Positions 20,628 to 28,637 of a stretch of 36,095 bases of DNA are shown one piece after another (the first letter of the stretch is position 1; each line of letters starts with the position of its first letter). The stretch is from a virus. The DNA lies in IMG/VR virus record IMGVR_UViG_3300024999_000243, positions 1 through 36,095 of that record, one strand, 5' to 3'. A program made the translations under genes and the position numbers. Below the pieces are notes generated by a model that worked only from the letters and a program-made list of their open reading frames with translations, made no database searches and had not been told where the DNA came from.

Positions 20628-23497
20628 ACCTCAAACTCCCCTTTCTCCCGAGCCATCTCCTCCGCCACCAGTCGGAACTCCTCGGCGGTGCGCCCAAGGG
20701 CATCACACGACATGTCGATCTCCCACACTGGTGTCAGCGCCCCTCCCCATGTGGTGCCCGCTCCCAGGACCTTCCTCTTGTTAGGGTTTACTAGAGCCTT
20801 CATATTAAGCAGGTCGTTCTTGGTTCTAGAATACGAGGCGTGTTTCCTGCCAAGCCAAGACTGCAGGGCGGTGCGGGACAGGTACAGCAGGCGGTCCTCG
20901 ATCTCGTAGCGGACGACGAGCGGGCCGCGGGGGGCCTCGATCACGGTACAGACGCCACGGGGATTGACCAGCGAACCTTTTACCAGAAGACGGTTGTTCG
21001 CATGATCGTCCAGGAACTGGCCGAGGATGTCGACGGCGGTCGAAGTCAGGTCTACCTTGTCCTCCCGCATCTCAAAGATTTTACCACAGACCCAGTTCAA
21101 AACCGGCATCACCTCGAACTGGATTAAACCGAGCGATTTAGCCACCAGCCCGCCAAAGATCGCCGCCGATACTACCGCGCCCCAGAACCGCTCCTCGCCT
21201 TTCAACTGAGCCATGGCCTCGACCTTGGCCCGGATATTGTCGATCCCGGGCTTGATCTTCTTCTCGTTCTTCACCAGCCATTTCACATACTCCTCGCCGG
21301 CATGGCCGTAGTTCTCAGTGACCGTCCAGTAGAGGGCGGTGGTCACGTCCTCCTGAAAGCTGTCCACGCGGTGGACCTGGTACTCGAACACCCGGTTTAT
21401 CTCGGCGCTGGCGTCGGCCTTGACTCCGGAGAGTTTGTCGATTAGCGACGAGTTTGAGGTGGTGATGGCGATGGTGTTCCACTCGTTTATGCCGGTTCGT
21501 TCCGTACCGTTCTTGGTGCTGGCTACCTTGACCCGGCCTTGGGTAACCTGATAGGCGAAGTCAGAAATGGATATCCCTTCGCTGTTGGTCACCTCATCAA
21601 CAGTCAGTGGGAGATTGCCATAGACCCCGAGGCGGTTCAAGGTGCCGAGCGAGGTGTCACCACGGAGCATCATGAGTTTTTTGTGCGCCCCGTAGATTGA
21701 CTGGATCATGGTCGTGATAAGTGATTTTCCAGTGCCGGACTCGCCATGCAGGGAGACAATAGCCCCGCTGTACCCGGTGAAGCGCATGAGCGGGGCACCG
21801 AGCCCAGTGAGTAAGGCGAAAGCGAACTGCTCCATCCCTGGGGCGCCGAGCAACTTGGTAGCATCGCTCCATTTATACAGGCTGCCCTCGGAGTGGTAGG
21901 CCTCGGCCGCGGCCGGGACGTTCCGGGCAAGACTGGCTTCGTCAACCGAGCCGTCGGCGTTGTAGACCTTACGGCCTAAGACAAACATCGGCGAGCCGTT
22001 ACGGGCCGTCTTCCAGCCCATCTGGCAGAGCAGCTCCTGCATCTTCCGCTCCCGCTGGAGCTTGGCCTGGTACGATTCTAAATATGCAACCATTATCTTT
22101 TTCTCCTTGTTCCCCACAACTTTTATATGATTGTCCGCAAGCGTGGTCATCAGCATCTTCGGGTCGTTGACCAAGGACGACCGCACAGTACACTCGAGAT
22201 CCCCCTCAAACGGCAAGTAGTGGCGGATGGTCATGACCTCGTAGCCGAGCGAATGGTCGTAGGCGAGACGTTCTAGGAAGAGGTCCATGTCATAAAACTT
22301 TACCCAATGGCCGTCCTCGGACCAGTACAGGCCGTCTTCCGCCCTCTTGAAATTCGATGGGGCCGAGGTGTCTTTCTTTTCTTCTGGGACCGGCCGACCG
22401 AGGACGATCGGCGATTTAATCTTGCCGTTGGCCTTGCAGCCGATGCACATCTCAGGGTTGTCAGCACCAAACTTGACACAGGTGGTAGGGCCGACGCCGG
22501 CTGCCCGCCATTGGTCCATCTTGGCGCTAGTCTTGCCGAAGTCATAGTCAGGGTGCCCGGCTGACCAGGCTTGCGCTACTTCGTCTCCGTTCTCGCAGTA
22601 GGCGAGCAGTCCCAGGCAGGCGTACCAGTGAGGTTCAGCGATGTTGCCGCCGGACTCCTTCATCTCGCGCAACTGGGCGCAGAGGTCGGCTACCTGATAA
22701 GCGTCACTGGGAGGCCCTGAAGGCTCTAGGCCGTCGTAGAACTCGGAGTTGATGTCAGTACTAGGCTTCGGTGCGGCGAGCGTGTGGTGGGCAACCTGAG
22801 CCTTTCTTGCGGCTTTATTTAACGCCTCGGCAAAATCCAGGAACCGAATCGGCTCCATGTCACGCAGTATTACAACGGGCTTATTAGGACGGTTAGGCTT
22901 GCGGTTGGTAGTGCCTGGGGCACGCAGGACTGAGGCTGAGTCAGAGGTACGAGAGGAGTCCCCGCCGAGTTTCGGAGCCAGCTTGGCTACGACCTGCTTC
23001 AGGATAAAGGCGACGGAGCGCCACTTCTCGGCGTCGATGGCTTCGTCCAAGAGCCACTGCGCGTAGAGGCCGTTGCCTGAGTTAATTACCGCAGGAAACG
23101 GCAGGCCTGAGTCGGCGATAAATTGCTTGAGCGCGGCTGCGCCTTCTTGCTGGTTCTTCAGTGGCCACTTCTCACCGCAGTCGATGTCGAGGAAGAAGTT
23201 CTTGATGAGAAGCGCGTTGGCCTGGCTGCGCTCTTTCATGCGGAGCGCCTTGTCGTGGCCGTAGGGCAGGGCCTTGTTATGGGCCTGGGCGGTGGTTATC
23301 TTGGCCGGGTCGTAGGTAGCCTGGGCTATGTAGCAGGTCGACCCTGACTGATCGAGTATGCCAAGCTGGGCTTGGGCGTCGGCTAATGATGGGTAGAAGA
23401 AATGCTTAAACCCTCCGGCGGACAGTAACTGCGCGACGCAGTACAGCCCTTCGGACGGGAGGAGTTTGGACAGGAAACCGCCGTCATCAGGAAACAT
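20624..23497 (-). CDS. Primase-helicase: AEP-type primase fused to DUF927-like ATPase
   Basis: This 957-residue protein joins two replication activities. The N-terminal third resembles archaeo-eukaryotic primases: FLDIDCG at 102-108 (two metal-binding Asp), SGNGLYAQW at 140-148, and a third acidic residue D186 before LRAPGTTNRK. Residues about 265-365 end in a Cys cluster (C340, C351, C354) like the PriCT module. The C-terminal half is a DUF927-type ring helicase: GYSGAIVSLHGESGTGKS (Walker A at 585-592), LTVDE (Walker B at 631-635) and an NSS sensor-like motif near 680. A winged-helix-like tail follows (YLSRTALQSWLGRKH). It would prime and unwind DNA for the DNA polymerase A at the right end. 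GGAGGTCCG precedes the ATG. Confidence 0.85.
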   Translation of the reverse strand: MFPDDGGFLSKLLPSEGLYCVAQLLSAGGFKHFFYPSLADAQAQLGILDQSGSTCYIAQATYDPAKITTAQAHNKALPYGHDKALRMKERSQANALLIKNFFLDIDCGEKWPLKNQQEGAAALKQFIADSGLPFPAVINSGNGLYAQWLLDEAIDAEKWRSVAFILKQVVAKLAPKLGGDSSRTSDSASVLRAPGTTNRKPNRPNKPVVILRDMEPIRFLDFAEALNKAARKAQVAHHTLAAPKPSTDINSEFYDGLEPSGPPSDAYQVADLCAQLREMKESGGNIAEPHWYACLGLLAYCENGDEVAQAWSAGHPDYDFGKTSAKMDQWRAAGVGPTTCVKFGADNPEMCIGCKANGKIKSPIVLGRPVPEEKKDTSAPSNFKRAEDGLYWSEDGHWVKFYDMDLFLERLAYDHSLGYEVMTIRHYLPFEGDLECTVRSSLVNDPKMLMTTLADNHIKVVGNKEKKIMVAYLESYQAKLQRERKMQELLCQMGWKTARNGSPMFVLGRKVYNADGSVDEASLARNVPAAAEAYHSEGSLYKWSDATKLLGAPGMEQFAFALLTGLGAPLMRFTGYSGAIVSLHGESGTGKSLITTMIQSIYGAHKKLMMLRGDTSLGTLNRLGVYGNLPLTVDEVTNSEGISISDFAYQVTQGRVKVASTKNGTERTGINEWNTIAITTSNSSLIDKLSGVKADASAEINRVFEYQVHRVDSFQEDVTTALYWTVTENYGHAGEEYVKWLVKNEKKIKPGIDNIRAKVEAMAQLKGEERFWGAVVSAAIFGGLVAKSLGLIQFEVMPVLNWVCGKIFEMREDKVDLTSTAVDILGQFLDDHANNRLLVKGSLVNPRGVCTVIEAPRGPLVVRYEIEDRLLYLSRTALQSWLGRKHASYSRTKNDLLNMKALVNPNKRKVLGAGTTWGGALTPVWEIDMSCDALGRTAEEFRLVAEEMAREKGEFEV

Positions 23498-23529
23498 CGG
23501 ACCTCCAAAGTAGTAAAGTGAGAAACTAC

Positions 23530-23808
23530 TTATTTTGCCGACATTTCTCTGATAATGCTACCGATAACTTGTACCCTCTGATCTTTTTTCAGTCGATCGG
23601 TGAGCGGCAGTCGTTCGTTCTGGACAGCTTTGTTCAACCGCGTCGCTGTGTTATACGCCAAATTGAGGCGCAGCTCGTCCTTCACCTCGCCGCCATTCTT
23701 CCATCGGTGGATAGTGACGCGGCTGATGCTGGTCAGGGTAGAGAAGTCGGTGATCGAGACTTCCGATCTGTCCAGGGCGTTGAGTATATATTGTACTTTT
23801 GTGTTCAT
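23530..23808 (-). CDS. Helix-turn-helix DNA-binding regulator
   Basis: This 92-residue protein has a Cro/CI-type helix-turn-helix at about residues 17-38: ITDFSTLTSISRVTIHRWKNGG, shown here by its positions, with the usual S-x3-I-x-RWK recognition helix. The C-terminal half is basic (RLKKDQRVQVIGSIIREM). No peptidase or dimer domain of a large repressor is present. It lies between the probable ssDNA-binding gene and the primase, so it may control the early operon. CGGAGAAACC precedes the ATG, directly after a terminator hairpin, so expression probably depends on read-through or hairpin melting. Confidence 0.75.
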   Translation of the reverse strand: MNTKVQYILNALDRSEVSITDFSTLTSISRVTIHRWKNGGEVKDELRLNLAYNTATRLNKAVQNERLPLTDRLKKDQRVQVIGSIIREMSAK

Positions 23809-23822
23809 GGTTTCTCCGAGAG

Positions 23823-23853
23823 AAAAATCCCTCAGTTTTTAGGCTGAGGGATT
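23823..23853 (-). terminator. Intrinsic terminator
   Basis: On the minus strand AATCCCTCAG pairs with CTGAGGGATT (10 bp, plus positions 23844-23853 and 23826-23835) around an 8-base loop, followed by TTTTTC. It follows the probable ssDNA-binding gene and ends within 20 bases of the HTH start. It separates the two units and may act as an attenuator. Confidence 0.85.
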
Positions 23854-23881
23854 GAGATTCACTTAACTTCTTCGTGCTTCC

Positions 23882-24931
23882 TTAAATCAACCCAAGCTCG
23901 GCGCGGAGCAGGTCGTCAGAAACATCACCACTGGGAGTGGATGCACTCGCTGCGGCGGCAGCGGCCTTCTCAGCAGCTTCCTTGGCAGCCTTCTCGGCAT
24001 CGGCTTTAGCCTTCGCGGCTTTCTTCGCCGCGGCAGCATCGGCTTTGGCCTTGGCATCGGCAGCAGCTTTTGCCTCTGCTTCAGCTTTGGCAGCTAACTC
24101 CTCTGGAGTCGGGCCAGTCTGGGCAGGCAGTGTCTGCTGCGCAGCAGGCGGAGGAGGCAGGGCCGCGACCGCACCATTATTGCCGATGATCACTTCAGCC
24201 TCGGGAGACTGGGCTTTTTTGGCCAGCAGCTCGACCAGCGCTTGCTGCTTGTCCGGAGTTTTTGCCCCGACGAAACCGCCGAAGCGGAAAGTCAGGACGG
24301 AGAAATCGGAGGCCGTGTCAAAGCCGATCAAGGTGTTGATGGCGTAGAGCGGCACGTCCGGCAGGTTGACCCGGACCTGATCCAGGTAGAGCCGGTAGTT
24401 CTTCAATGATGCCGGCGGGATCTTCAGTTGGTAGACGGCACCAGCGGCGTAGACCGCGAGGATCTTGTTGTCGGTACAGGCTTTGCCCTTGGAGGCGTTG
24501 CCGTTCTGGTCCTTACCTGAGCCGAAGGCGTTGTTCGGACACGCTGCACAGGTCTCGCACTGGGGCGAGGAGGCTTGCGGATCGGGGCGCAGGGCGTCCA
24601 GGCTGAAACAGTCCGGGGCCTTGACTTCCTCATTGTTCGGGTTGTAAGCCTCCAAGTACCATACCTTTGAGAAGGCGCGTTTCGCCCGGAGGATGATGGT
24701 CGGCATGAAGAACCCGTCGTCACCTGCGAACATCTGGCTCGGCGGGAATGCCTTCTCCTCGCCGTTGCTGTCCACCAGCAGGAACTGCTTGGCCGAGAGT
24801 TTAATTCTCGGAGGCATCCCGGCGCCGATGCCGGCTGCCGCGTCGTCAATGATGGCACTGGCCGCTGCCTTGTTCAGCAAAAAAGCGGGGATTGAGTTTT
24901 TGTCGGGGATCATCAGATTGTTGTCGCTCAT
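23882..24931 (-). CDS. Probable phage single-stranded DNA-binding protein with Cys motif and Ala/Lys helix
   Basis: This 349-residue protein has an N-terminal beta-rich core that could be OB-like (about 40-110, with IKLSAKQFLLVDSNGEE and MPTIILRAKRAFSKVWYLE). A metal-type motif follows: C108 and CETCAAC (C125, C128, C131), then FGSG and KGKACTD (C152). A second strand set is YQLKIPPASLKNYRLYLDQ. After residue about 270 comes a long Ala/Lys/Glu helix of about 60 residues and a short acidic end (DVSDDLLRAELGLI), as ssDNA-binding proteins often have for partner binding. The C-x2-C-x2-CPNN with FGSG pattern recurs in podoviral replication loci, but the function label is inference. AAGGAGCAACAACAC precedes the ATG. 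Confidence 0.55.
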   Translation of the reverse strand: MSDNNLMIPDKNSIPAFLLNKAAASAIIDDAAAGIGAGMPPRIKLSAKQFLLVDSNGEEKAFPPSQMFAGDDGFFMPTIILRAKRAFSKVWYLEAYNPNNEEVKAPDCFSLDALRPDPQASSPQCETCAACPNNAFGSGKDQNGNASKGKACTDNKILAVYAAGAVYQLKIPPASLKNYRLYLDQVRVNLPDVPLYAINTLIGFDTASDFSVLTFRFGGFVGAKTPDKQQALVELLAKKAQSPEAEVIIGNNGAVAALPPPPAAQQTLPAQTGPTPEELAAKAEAEAKAAADAKAKADAAAAKKAAKAKADAEKAAKEAAEKAAAAAASASTPSGDVSDDLLRAELGLI

Positions 24932-24986
24932 GTGTTGTTGCTCCTTGTTGGTTGGTGTTGCGCCTCTAGGGGAGGCTGATCAATTC

Positions 24987-25192
24987 TCAGAAAGTTGCGC
25001 GCGCGCTGCGCTCTGCTTCCGCTATATGAGTCTTCGTATAAGATATCGCGTGGTCAAACGCAGCCGAGAGATCAGTGAGGTTTTCCTTAGAAACGCCTCC
25101 TCCGGGATACCGAAAGTCAGGGCGAATATCCCTAAGCACTACGCTGTTATGCACGTACCACCCTGCGTCCTCTCAATTTTCGGTATCTTCAT
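24987..25192 (-). CDS. Small gene with an apparent -1 frameshift
   Basis: A strong AAGGAGGGCGTG and a TGATG overlap with the upstream gene mark an ATG at 25192, but that frame (MKIPKIERTQGG) stops after 17 codons. Shifting by -1 at GAGAGG (plus 25169-25174) gives a continuous product of about 68 residues: MKIPKIE, then EDAGWYVHNSVVLRDIRP, DFRYPGGGVSKENLTD and LSAAFDHAISY, ending SARATF before a TGA at 24987-24989. The downstream frame reads like a real protein. The shift site is not a standard slippery heptamer, so a one-base deletion or a sequencing indel is likelier than programmed frameshifting. Function unknown. Confidence 0.55.
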
Positions 25193-25878
25193 CACGCCCT
25201 CCTTACCTGAACGACCCGAACAGTCGAATAGTTAACTCCTGCAGGAGGAACCTCGCCCTCCTCAACCAGAGCGTCCACTGCGGTCTTGCTGACCCGACGC
25301 TCCAGGAAGTGGTTACGGCTTTCCCAGTCGGCAAGGACCCAGTCGGTGAACGCCTGGCCGTCGGCAACGGTCGCAGACGACGCGGTCTTGAAAAAACAGG
25401 TGCCAGCTGAGGACTTGATTGACTCGGCGCCGAGGTCGGACAGCTTGCTGGCAAGATAGTTCTCCCGCTTGGTCTGCATCTCTTTTAAGGATGCGATCGA
25501 GGCGTCGAACTCTTTCTTCATCTCAGCCAGTTCATCCCGGGTTTTGACGTAGGCCGCGATGACCATCTCCGGCGTGATCGCCGTGGTCTTCGGCCACTGC
25601 TCGACAGGAGTGCCTTCCCTTCGATTACATCCCATATCTACCTCCTTGATCTCTTCGGTGGACACGAGGATGTTCCTCGGCGCCCCTTCGATTTCCTTAA
25701 TTTTTATGTAGGCGACCATGATGTCGCCCCGGCCTTCGTTGACCCACCAGCACCAGCCGTTCTCATGCTCGCGGACGATGGTTGCCGAGCGCATGACTTT
25801 GAAGGTGTCGTCGTACCATTTGATCTTGGTGCCCGGGGCGAGTTCGTCTACGCCGTCTTTGAATGGTCGGTAGGTCAT
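25192..25878 (-). CDS. Two-part phage protein (possible in-frame fusion), unknown function
   Basis: This 228-residue protein starts in an ATGA overlap (25878). Residues 1-82 form a small beta domain (PGTKIKWYDDTFKVM, ENGWCWWVNEG). The second part, from MGCNRREG at residue 82 (ATG at 25635), is a well-known phage pattern: helices RDELAEMKKEFDASIASLKE, then LSDLGAESIKSSAGTCFFK, then SRNHFLERRVSKTAVDALVEE and PPAGVNYSTVRVVQVRR. AAGGAGGTAGAT sits perfectly before that internal ATG, so the second part may also be made alone, or two genes may have fused by losing a stop. The family recurs beside replication genes; its role is not known to me. Confidence 0.65.
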   Translation of the reverse strand: MTYRPFKDGVDELAPGTKIKWYDDTFKVMRSATIVREHENGWCWWVNEGRGDIMVAYIKIKEIEGAPRNILVSTEEIKEVDMGCNRREGTPVEQWPKTTAITPEMVIAAYVKTRDELAEMKKEFDASIASLKEMQTKRENYLASKLSDLGAESIKSSAGTCFFKTASSATVADGQAFTDWVLADWESRNHFLERRVSKTAVDALVEEGEVPPAGVNYSTVRVVQVRRA

Positions 25879-26051
25879 ACGGCCTCCATCAAGTAAACAT
25901 CGTCAACACATTCGACGCGGTCACATTCCTTAGCCTCTGCCTCCGCAACCTGTCGAACATCGTCGAGAGTAGCAGTACCAGCCGCGTCATGGACGAACTC
26001 GCAGGTGTAATAACCGTCGGTAAGTTGGTAGCGAATGCAGTACGTTCTCAT
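25875..26051 (-). CDS. Small hypothetical protein
   Basis: The ATG at 26051 follows TTTAGGAGAGCAT; the frame extending to 26090 runs back through the terminator and is unlikely. The 58-residue product has strands (MRTYCIRYQLTDGYYTCEFVH) then a helix (TLDDVRQVAEAEAKECDRVE) and ends CVDDVYLMEAV. This beta-alpha layout looks like a small phage-specific module of unknown role. The stop overlaps the next start (ATGA). Confidence 0.6.
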   Translation of the reverse strand: MRTYCIRYQLTDGYYTCEFVHDAAGTATLDDVRQVAEAEAKECDRVECVDDVYLMEAV

Positions 26052-26061
26052 ATGCTCTCCT

Positions 26062-26084
26062 AAAAAAAGCTGGTCTCTCCCAGC
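26062..26084 (-). terminator. Intrinsic terminator downstream of tRNA-His
   Basis: Minus-strand GCTGG (26080-26084) pairs with CCAGC (26069-26073) around GAGAGA and is followed by seven T (26062-26068). It lies about 53 bases after the tRNA and abuts the AGGAG of the next gene, so it can end tRNA transcripts and may attenuate the operon. Confidence 0.8.
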
Positions 26085-26136
26085 GGCCACGCCTGTTTTA
26101 CACCGGCGTCCGTGTGCCCCCCGGCAGAGAGGTACT

Positions 26137-26211
26137 TGGAGTGACGCACCAGACTCGAACTGGAATCCCCCAGGGCCACAACCTGATGCTCTACCATTGA
26201 GCTGACGCCAC
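26137..26211 (-). tRNA. tRNA-His (anticodon GTG), CCA encoded
   Basis: The minus strand folds as a cloverleaf. The acceptor is GTGGCGT with GCGTCAC (26205-26211 with 26141-26147), the D-stem GCTC with GAGC, and the anticodon stem TCAGG with CCTGG. The loop is TTGTGGC, with GTG at 26177-26179. The variable loop is GGGAT, and the T-arm is TCCAG/CTGGT around TTCGAGT (one mismatch). A CCA follows at 26137-26139. The -1 position is A and the discriminator is T, whereas bacterial tRNA-His normally has G-1 and C73; A-1 could pair with T73. It sits inside the leftward operon between the helicase gene and a terminator. Confidence 0.9.
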
Positions 26212-26281
26212 TCTTAATCATCATGTAACTACCGTAACACATATCCTACGAGGGTGCAACAGGTTTTTGTATCGCGGGTTA

Positions 26282-27853
26282 CTAGTTTTCTTTCGCGAGG
26301 TCGAGGATAATATCCTGAAGCCTCTTCTTCTCCCGCAACGCCGCGTACATCCGTTTTTCTTCTGCTGTCGCGTAGATGCAGGCGATGTCAATCTTGGTGT
26401 TCTGCTTGCTGCCATCGGTGCGGGCATTGGCCTGCTGCACCTTCGCCGCCTTGACATAAGGGGCGTACCAGATAGAGAGCGTTGCCGTCGTCAGATCCAG
26501 GCCGTGAGCCATGGTGTCCGGGTTGGCAAGGATGATCCAAGGATCTGGAAGTGTTCTGAACTCCCTGAATATCTTATTACGTTGCGCCGGAGACGTGGCC
26601 CCCTCGACGACTGCCACTGACCATCTCTTACGCAGTTCCGCCGCGAGGGTGTTGAGCGCTCCGGTGAACGGGACGAAGACCAGGACCTTCTCGTTGTTCG
26701 TTTCAATCAGTTCTTCGAGGACCTTTAGCCTCGGGCCGTAGTCGAACTTGACCATATTGCCGGAGGCATCGTAGGCCACGCCACAGGCGATTTGTACCAA
26801 TTTACTTAATAATACAGCAGCGTTAACTGCTGTGATGGTCTGCCCTCGCAGGTTGGTCGAGGCCTGCTGGAGCAGTTGCTTGTACGCTTTGGTCTGCTCA
26901 GCCGAGAGTTCCGCCCGGCGGTCTATGAAGCTCGGCTCCATGGTACTGCATACCTTCCGCTCGAACCTGATGGCTGGTTTTAGGACTCTCGCCACTACTT
27001 GCTCGTGTCCCTGCTTAGGCATCCACTTGAACTGTTTGAGTTGCCACATAGTCTCCTGCTTGAACGCGGTGAAGTGGCCTTTGAAATTCTCTGGAGTAAT
27101 CAGCTTGCACTGGCCGAAGGCATCGGTAGGCCCGTTCGGCGTCGGGGTGCCGGTTAAGCCCCAGGCGGATCTCGCAATCCCTTGACGGTTCAGCACTTCA
27201 TTCAGCGGTGTCCACAGTACTCCGCCCTTCTTGTCTTTGGTCCTGCGGTTTTTCGCGCTGCGCAGTTCGGCCAGCTCGTCTACAATAACTAGGTTGATGT
27301 CTGGGCGGGACTTCAGGGCGTCCTCTATTATCCCTACCCCGTGGTGGTTGCAGATATAGAAATCGCAGGGCTTGGCGAGGAGGTCAAGGCGTTTTTGTCT
27401 CGGCCCGTGCAGGACGGCAAATGTCCGAAGCGGGAAACTCTCAAAAATGTTCTGCTCCCACACGTCCCACAGGGTGGAGAGCGGGGCGACAATCAGCGTT
27501 CTTTTTATCTGCCCGGCGAGGCGGAGGTAGTCTGCGCCCCAGAGGGCGCTCAGGGTTTTTCCTGTGCGCATTTCTGACAGACAGTAGCAGCGAGAGTGAA
27601 GCGTAAAAAACTCCGCAGTTTCGACCTGATACCATCTCGGCTTATACCGCCCAGGCCACTCGTACTGTCTCCTGATCGGCGACTCGACTTTCAGCCCGAG
27701 GTTGTTCAAGACCCGAGCACTCTCCAGCGTGTGCGGCACGGCGACGAACCTCTCGCCTTTGATGGTCGCTTCCTTAATGTCGGGGAAGACGGCGCGGAGT
27801 TGGCTGGGGTTCTCATGTTTGAGAACTACGTGATTATCTAGGATGCGGATCAT
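26282..27853 (-). CDS. SNF2-type superfamily 2 helicase
   Basis: I start this gene at the ATG at 27853, which overlaps the upstream TGA (ATGA). The longer frame begins at a TTG with no ribosome site. The 523-residue protein has motif I (SEMRTGKT, residues 93-100), motif Ia region (TLIVAPLSTLWDVW), motif II (DELAE, 192-196), motif III (GLTGTPTPNG, 232-241), and the second domain with VLVFVPFTGAL, NPDTMAHGLDL and QANARTDGSKQ, the motif V and VI regions. Phage SNF2-like helicases serve in replication or recombination fork remodelling. Neighbouring nucleases and the primase fit that. No extra domain is fused. Confidence 0.85.
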   Translation of the reverse strand: MIRILDNHVVLKHENPSQLRAVFPDIKEATIKGERFVAVPHTLESARVLNNLGLKVESPIRRQYEWPGRYKPRWYQVETAEFFTLHSRCYCLSEMRTGKTLSALWGADYLRLAGQIKRTLIVAPLSTLWDVWEQNIFESFPLRTFAVLHGPRQKRLDLLAKPCDFYICNHHGVGIIEDALKSRPDINLVIVDELAELRSAKNRRTKDKKGGVLWTPLNEVLNRQGIARSAWGLTGTPTPNGPTDAFGQCKLITPENFKGHFTAFKQETMWQLKQFKWMPKQGHEQVVARVLKPAIRFERKVCSTMEPSFIDRRAELSAEQTKAYKQLLQQASTNLRGQTITAVNAAVLLSKLVQIACGVAYDASGNMVKFDYGPRLKVLEELIETNNEKVLVFVPFTGALNTLAAELRKRWSVAVVEGATSPAQRNKIFREFRTLPDPWIILANPDTMAHGLDLTTATLSIWYAPYVKAAKVQQANARTDGSKQNTKIDIACIYATAEEKRMYAALREKKRLQDIILDLAKEN

Positions 27854-28017
27854 TCGGCGGTCTCGTCCAGAAGTAACGGGCAATTACATGGAGCACAGCA
27901 CATGCAGGAGAAGTCTATATCAGGGTGCTCACAATCTGTTTTACTCCATGATCGGTGCTCGCAGCCATCGGCTAACCGTGCAAAGGCGTCCAAGGCGTCC
28001 TTGATTAATTCGTCCAT
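27850..28017 (-). CDS. Small Cys-rich protein, 55 residues
   Basis: GAGGAGGGAGTGGT precedes the ATG at 28017 and the TGA overlaps the helicase start. The product begins with an acidic helix (MDELIKDALDAFARLADGCEH) shown by its order and ends with a dense Cys cluster, SCMCCAPCNCP, with other Cys/His pairs before it (C19, H21, C29, H31). It may bind zinc or another metal. It is below the usual size for gene calls, but its ribosome site and overlap are convincing. Function unknown. Confidence 0.65.
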   Translation of the reverse strand: MDELIKDALDAFARLADGCEHRSWSKTDCEHPDIDFSCMCCAPCNCPLLLDETAE

Positions 28018-28081
28018 ACCACTCCCTCCTCAAAATTCATTAAGAATGAGATTATTTCGATATCGTGCAGGCTACCCGACA

Positions 28082-28585
28082 TCATTCTCGCCAATAATCC
28101 TCGCCACCGGCAGACAAATATGCTTTCTTCAACCTGTCCCTTACGGCTGGTAACGACGCTTTCAATGCCGCAAAATGGTGCTCTGGCTTCATCGGCAAAT
28201 TGGTTGCAGCAATAAGATTGTCCAAAGTTTCAACAATTTTTGCTATTTCTTCCATATTAACCACCTGCCTCTTCCATTCTGTGTAAAACGCTAAAGCCTC
28301 GTCGTGGGTTGGCCAAAAAGAATCAGCCACTCCAAATCGCACTATGCCGTCATTATGTAGATACCAAGAGCTGTTGGCTCCGCCGCAACCACATATGTAC
28401 CATCCACGATTTTCATAGGGGTCTTGCGCTATCTTTACAGATTGTTCGAGCGATTTCCGCAAAGTAATTTGATGGGCTTCTTTGACTCCAGCGGAATATG
28501 CCTCTTTCGCCACCTCATAAAGCGGTCCACCTTTGGAATATCCTTGCTTTTTCTCGGAAACCCACTGGTCGAATGTTTTGATCAT
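28082..28585 (-). CDS. Hypothetical protein with a helical C-terminal part
   Basis: AGGAGGTAACAG precedes the ATG at 28585. The 167-residue product has an N-terminal region (TFDQWVSEKKQGYSKG) with helices, then a GWYICGCGGANSSWYLHNDG beta section and TEWKRQVVN. The C-terminal 57 residues (MEEIAKIVETLDNLIA onward) form a helical part that is preceded by AGGTGG and could be a separate start. The DNA is lower in GC than the surrounding operon by eye. No family recognised. Confidence 0.6.
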   Translation of the reverse strand: MIKTFDQWVSEKKQGYSKGGPLYEVAKEAYSAGVKEAHQITLRKSLEQSVKIAQDPYENRGWYICGCGGANSSWYLHNDGIVRFGVADSFWPTHDEALAFYTEWKRQVVNMEEIAKIVETLDNLIAATNLPMKPEHHFAALKASLPAVRDRLKKAYLSAGGEDYWRE

Positions 28586-28637
28586 CTGTTACCTCCTGTT
28601 ATGGAAAATTGTTATCAGAGGTGGTATGGTAGCAATT

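Noticed and set aside
23937-24347. Plus-strand ORF rich in Ala opposite the ssDNA-binding gene
   Set aside because: It is the antisense of the Ala/Lys helix codons and contains no SD or recognisable domain.
27854-27883. Longer helicase start at a TTG
   Set aside because: The TTG has no ribosome site and would overlap a convincing small gene; the ATG at 27853 fits the ATGA pattern.
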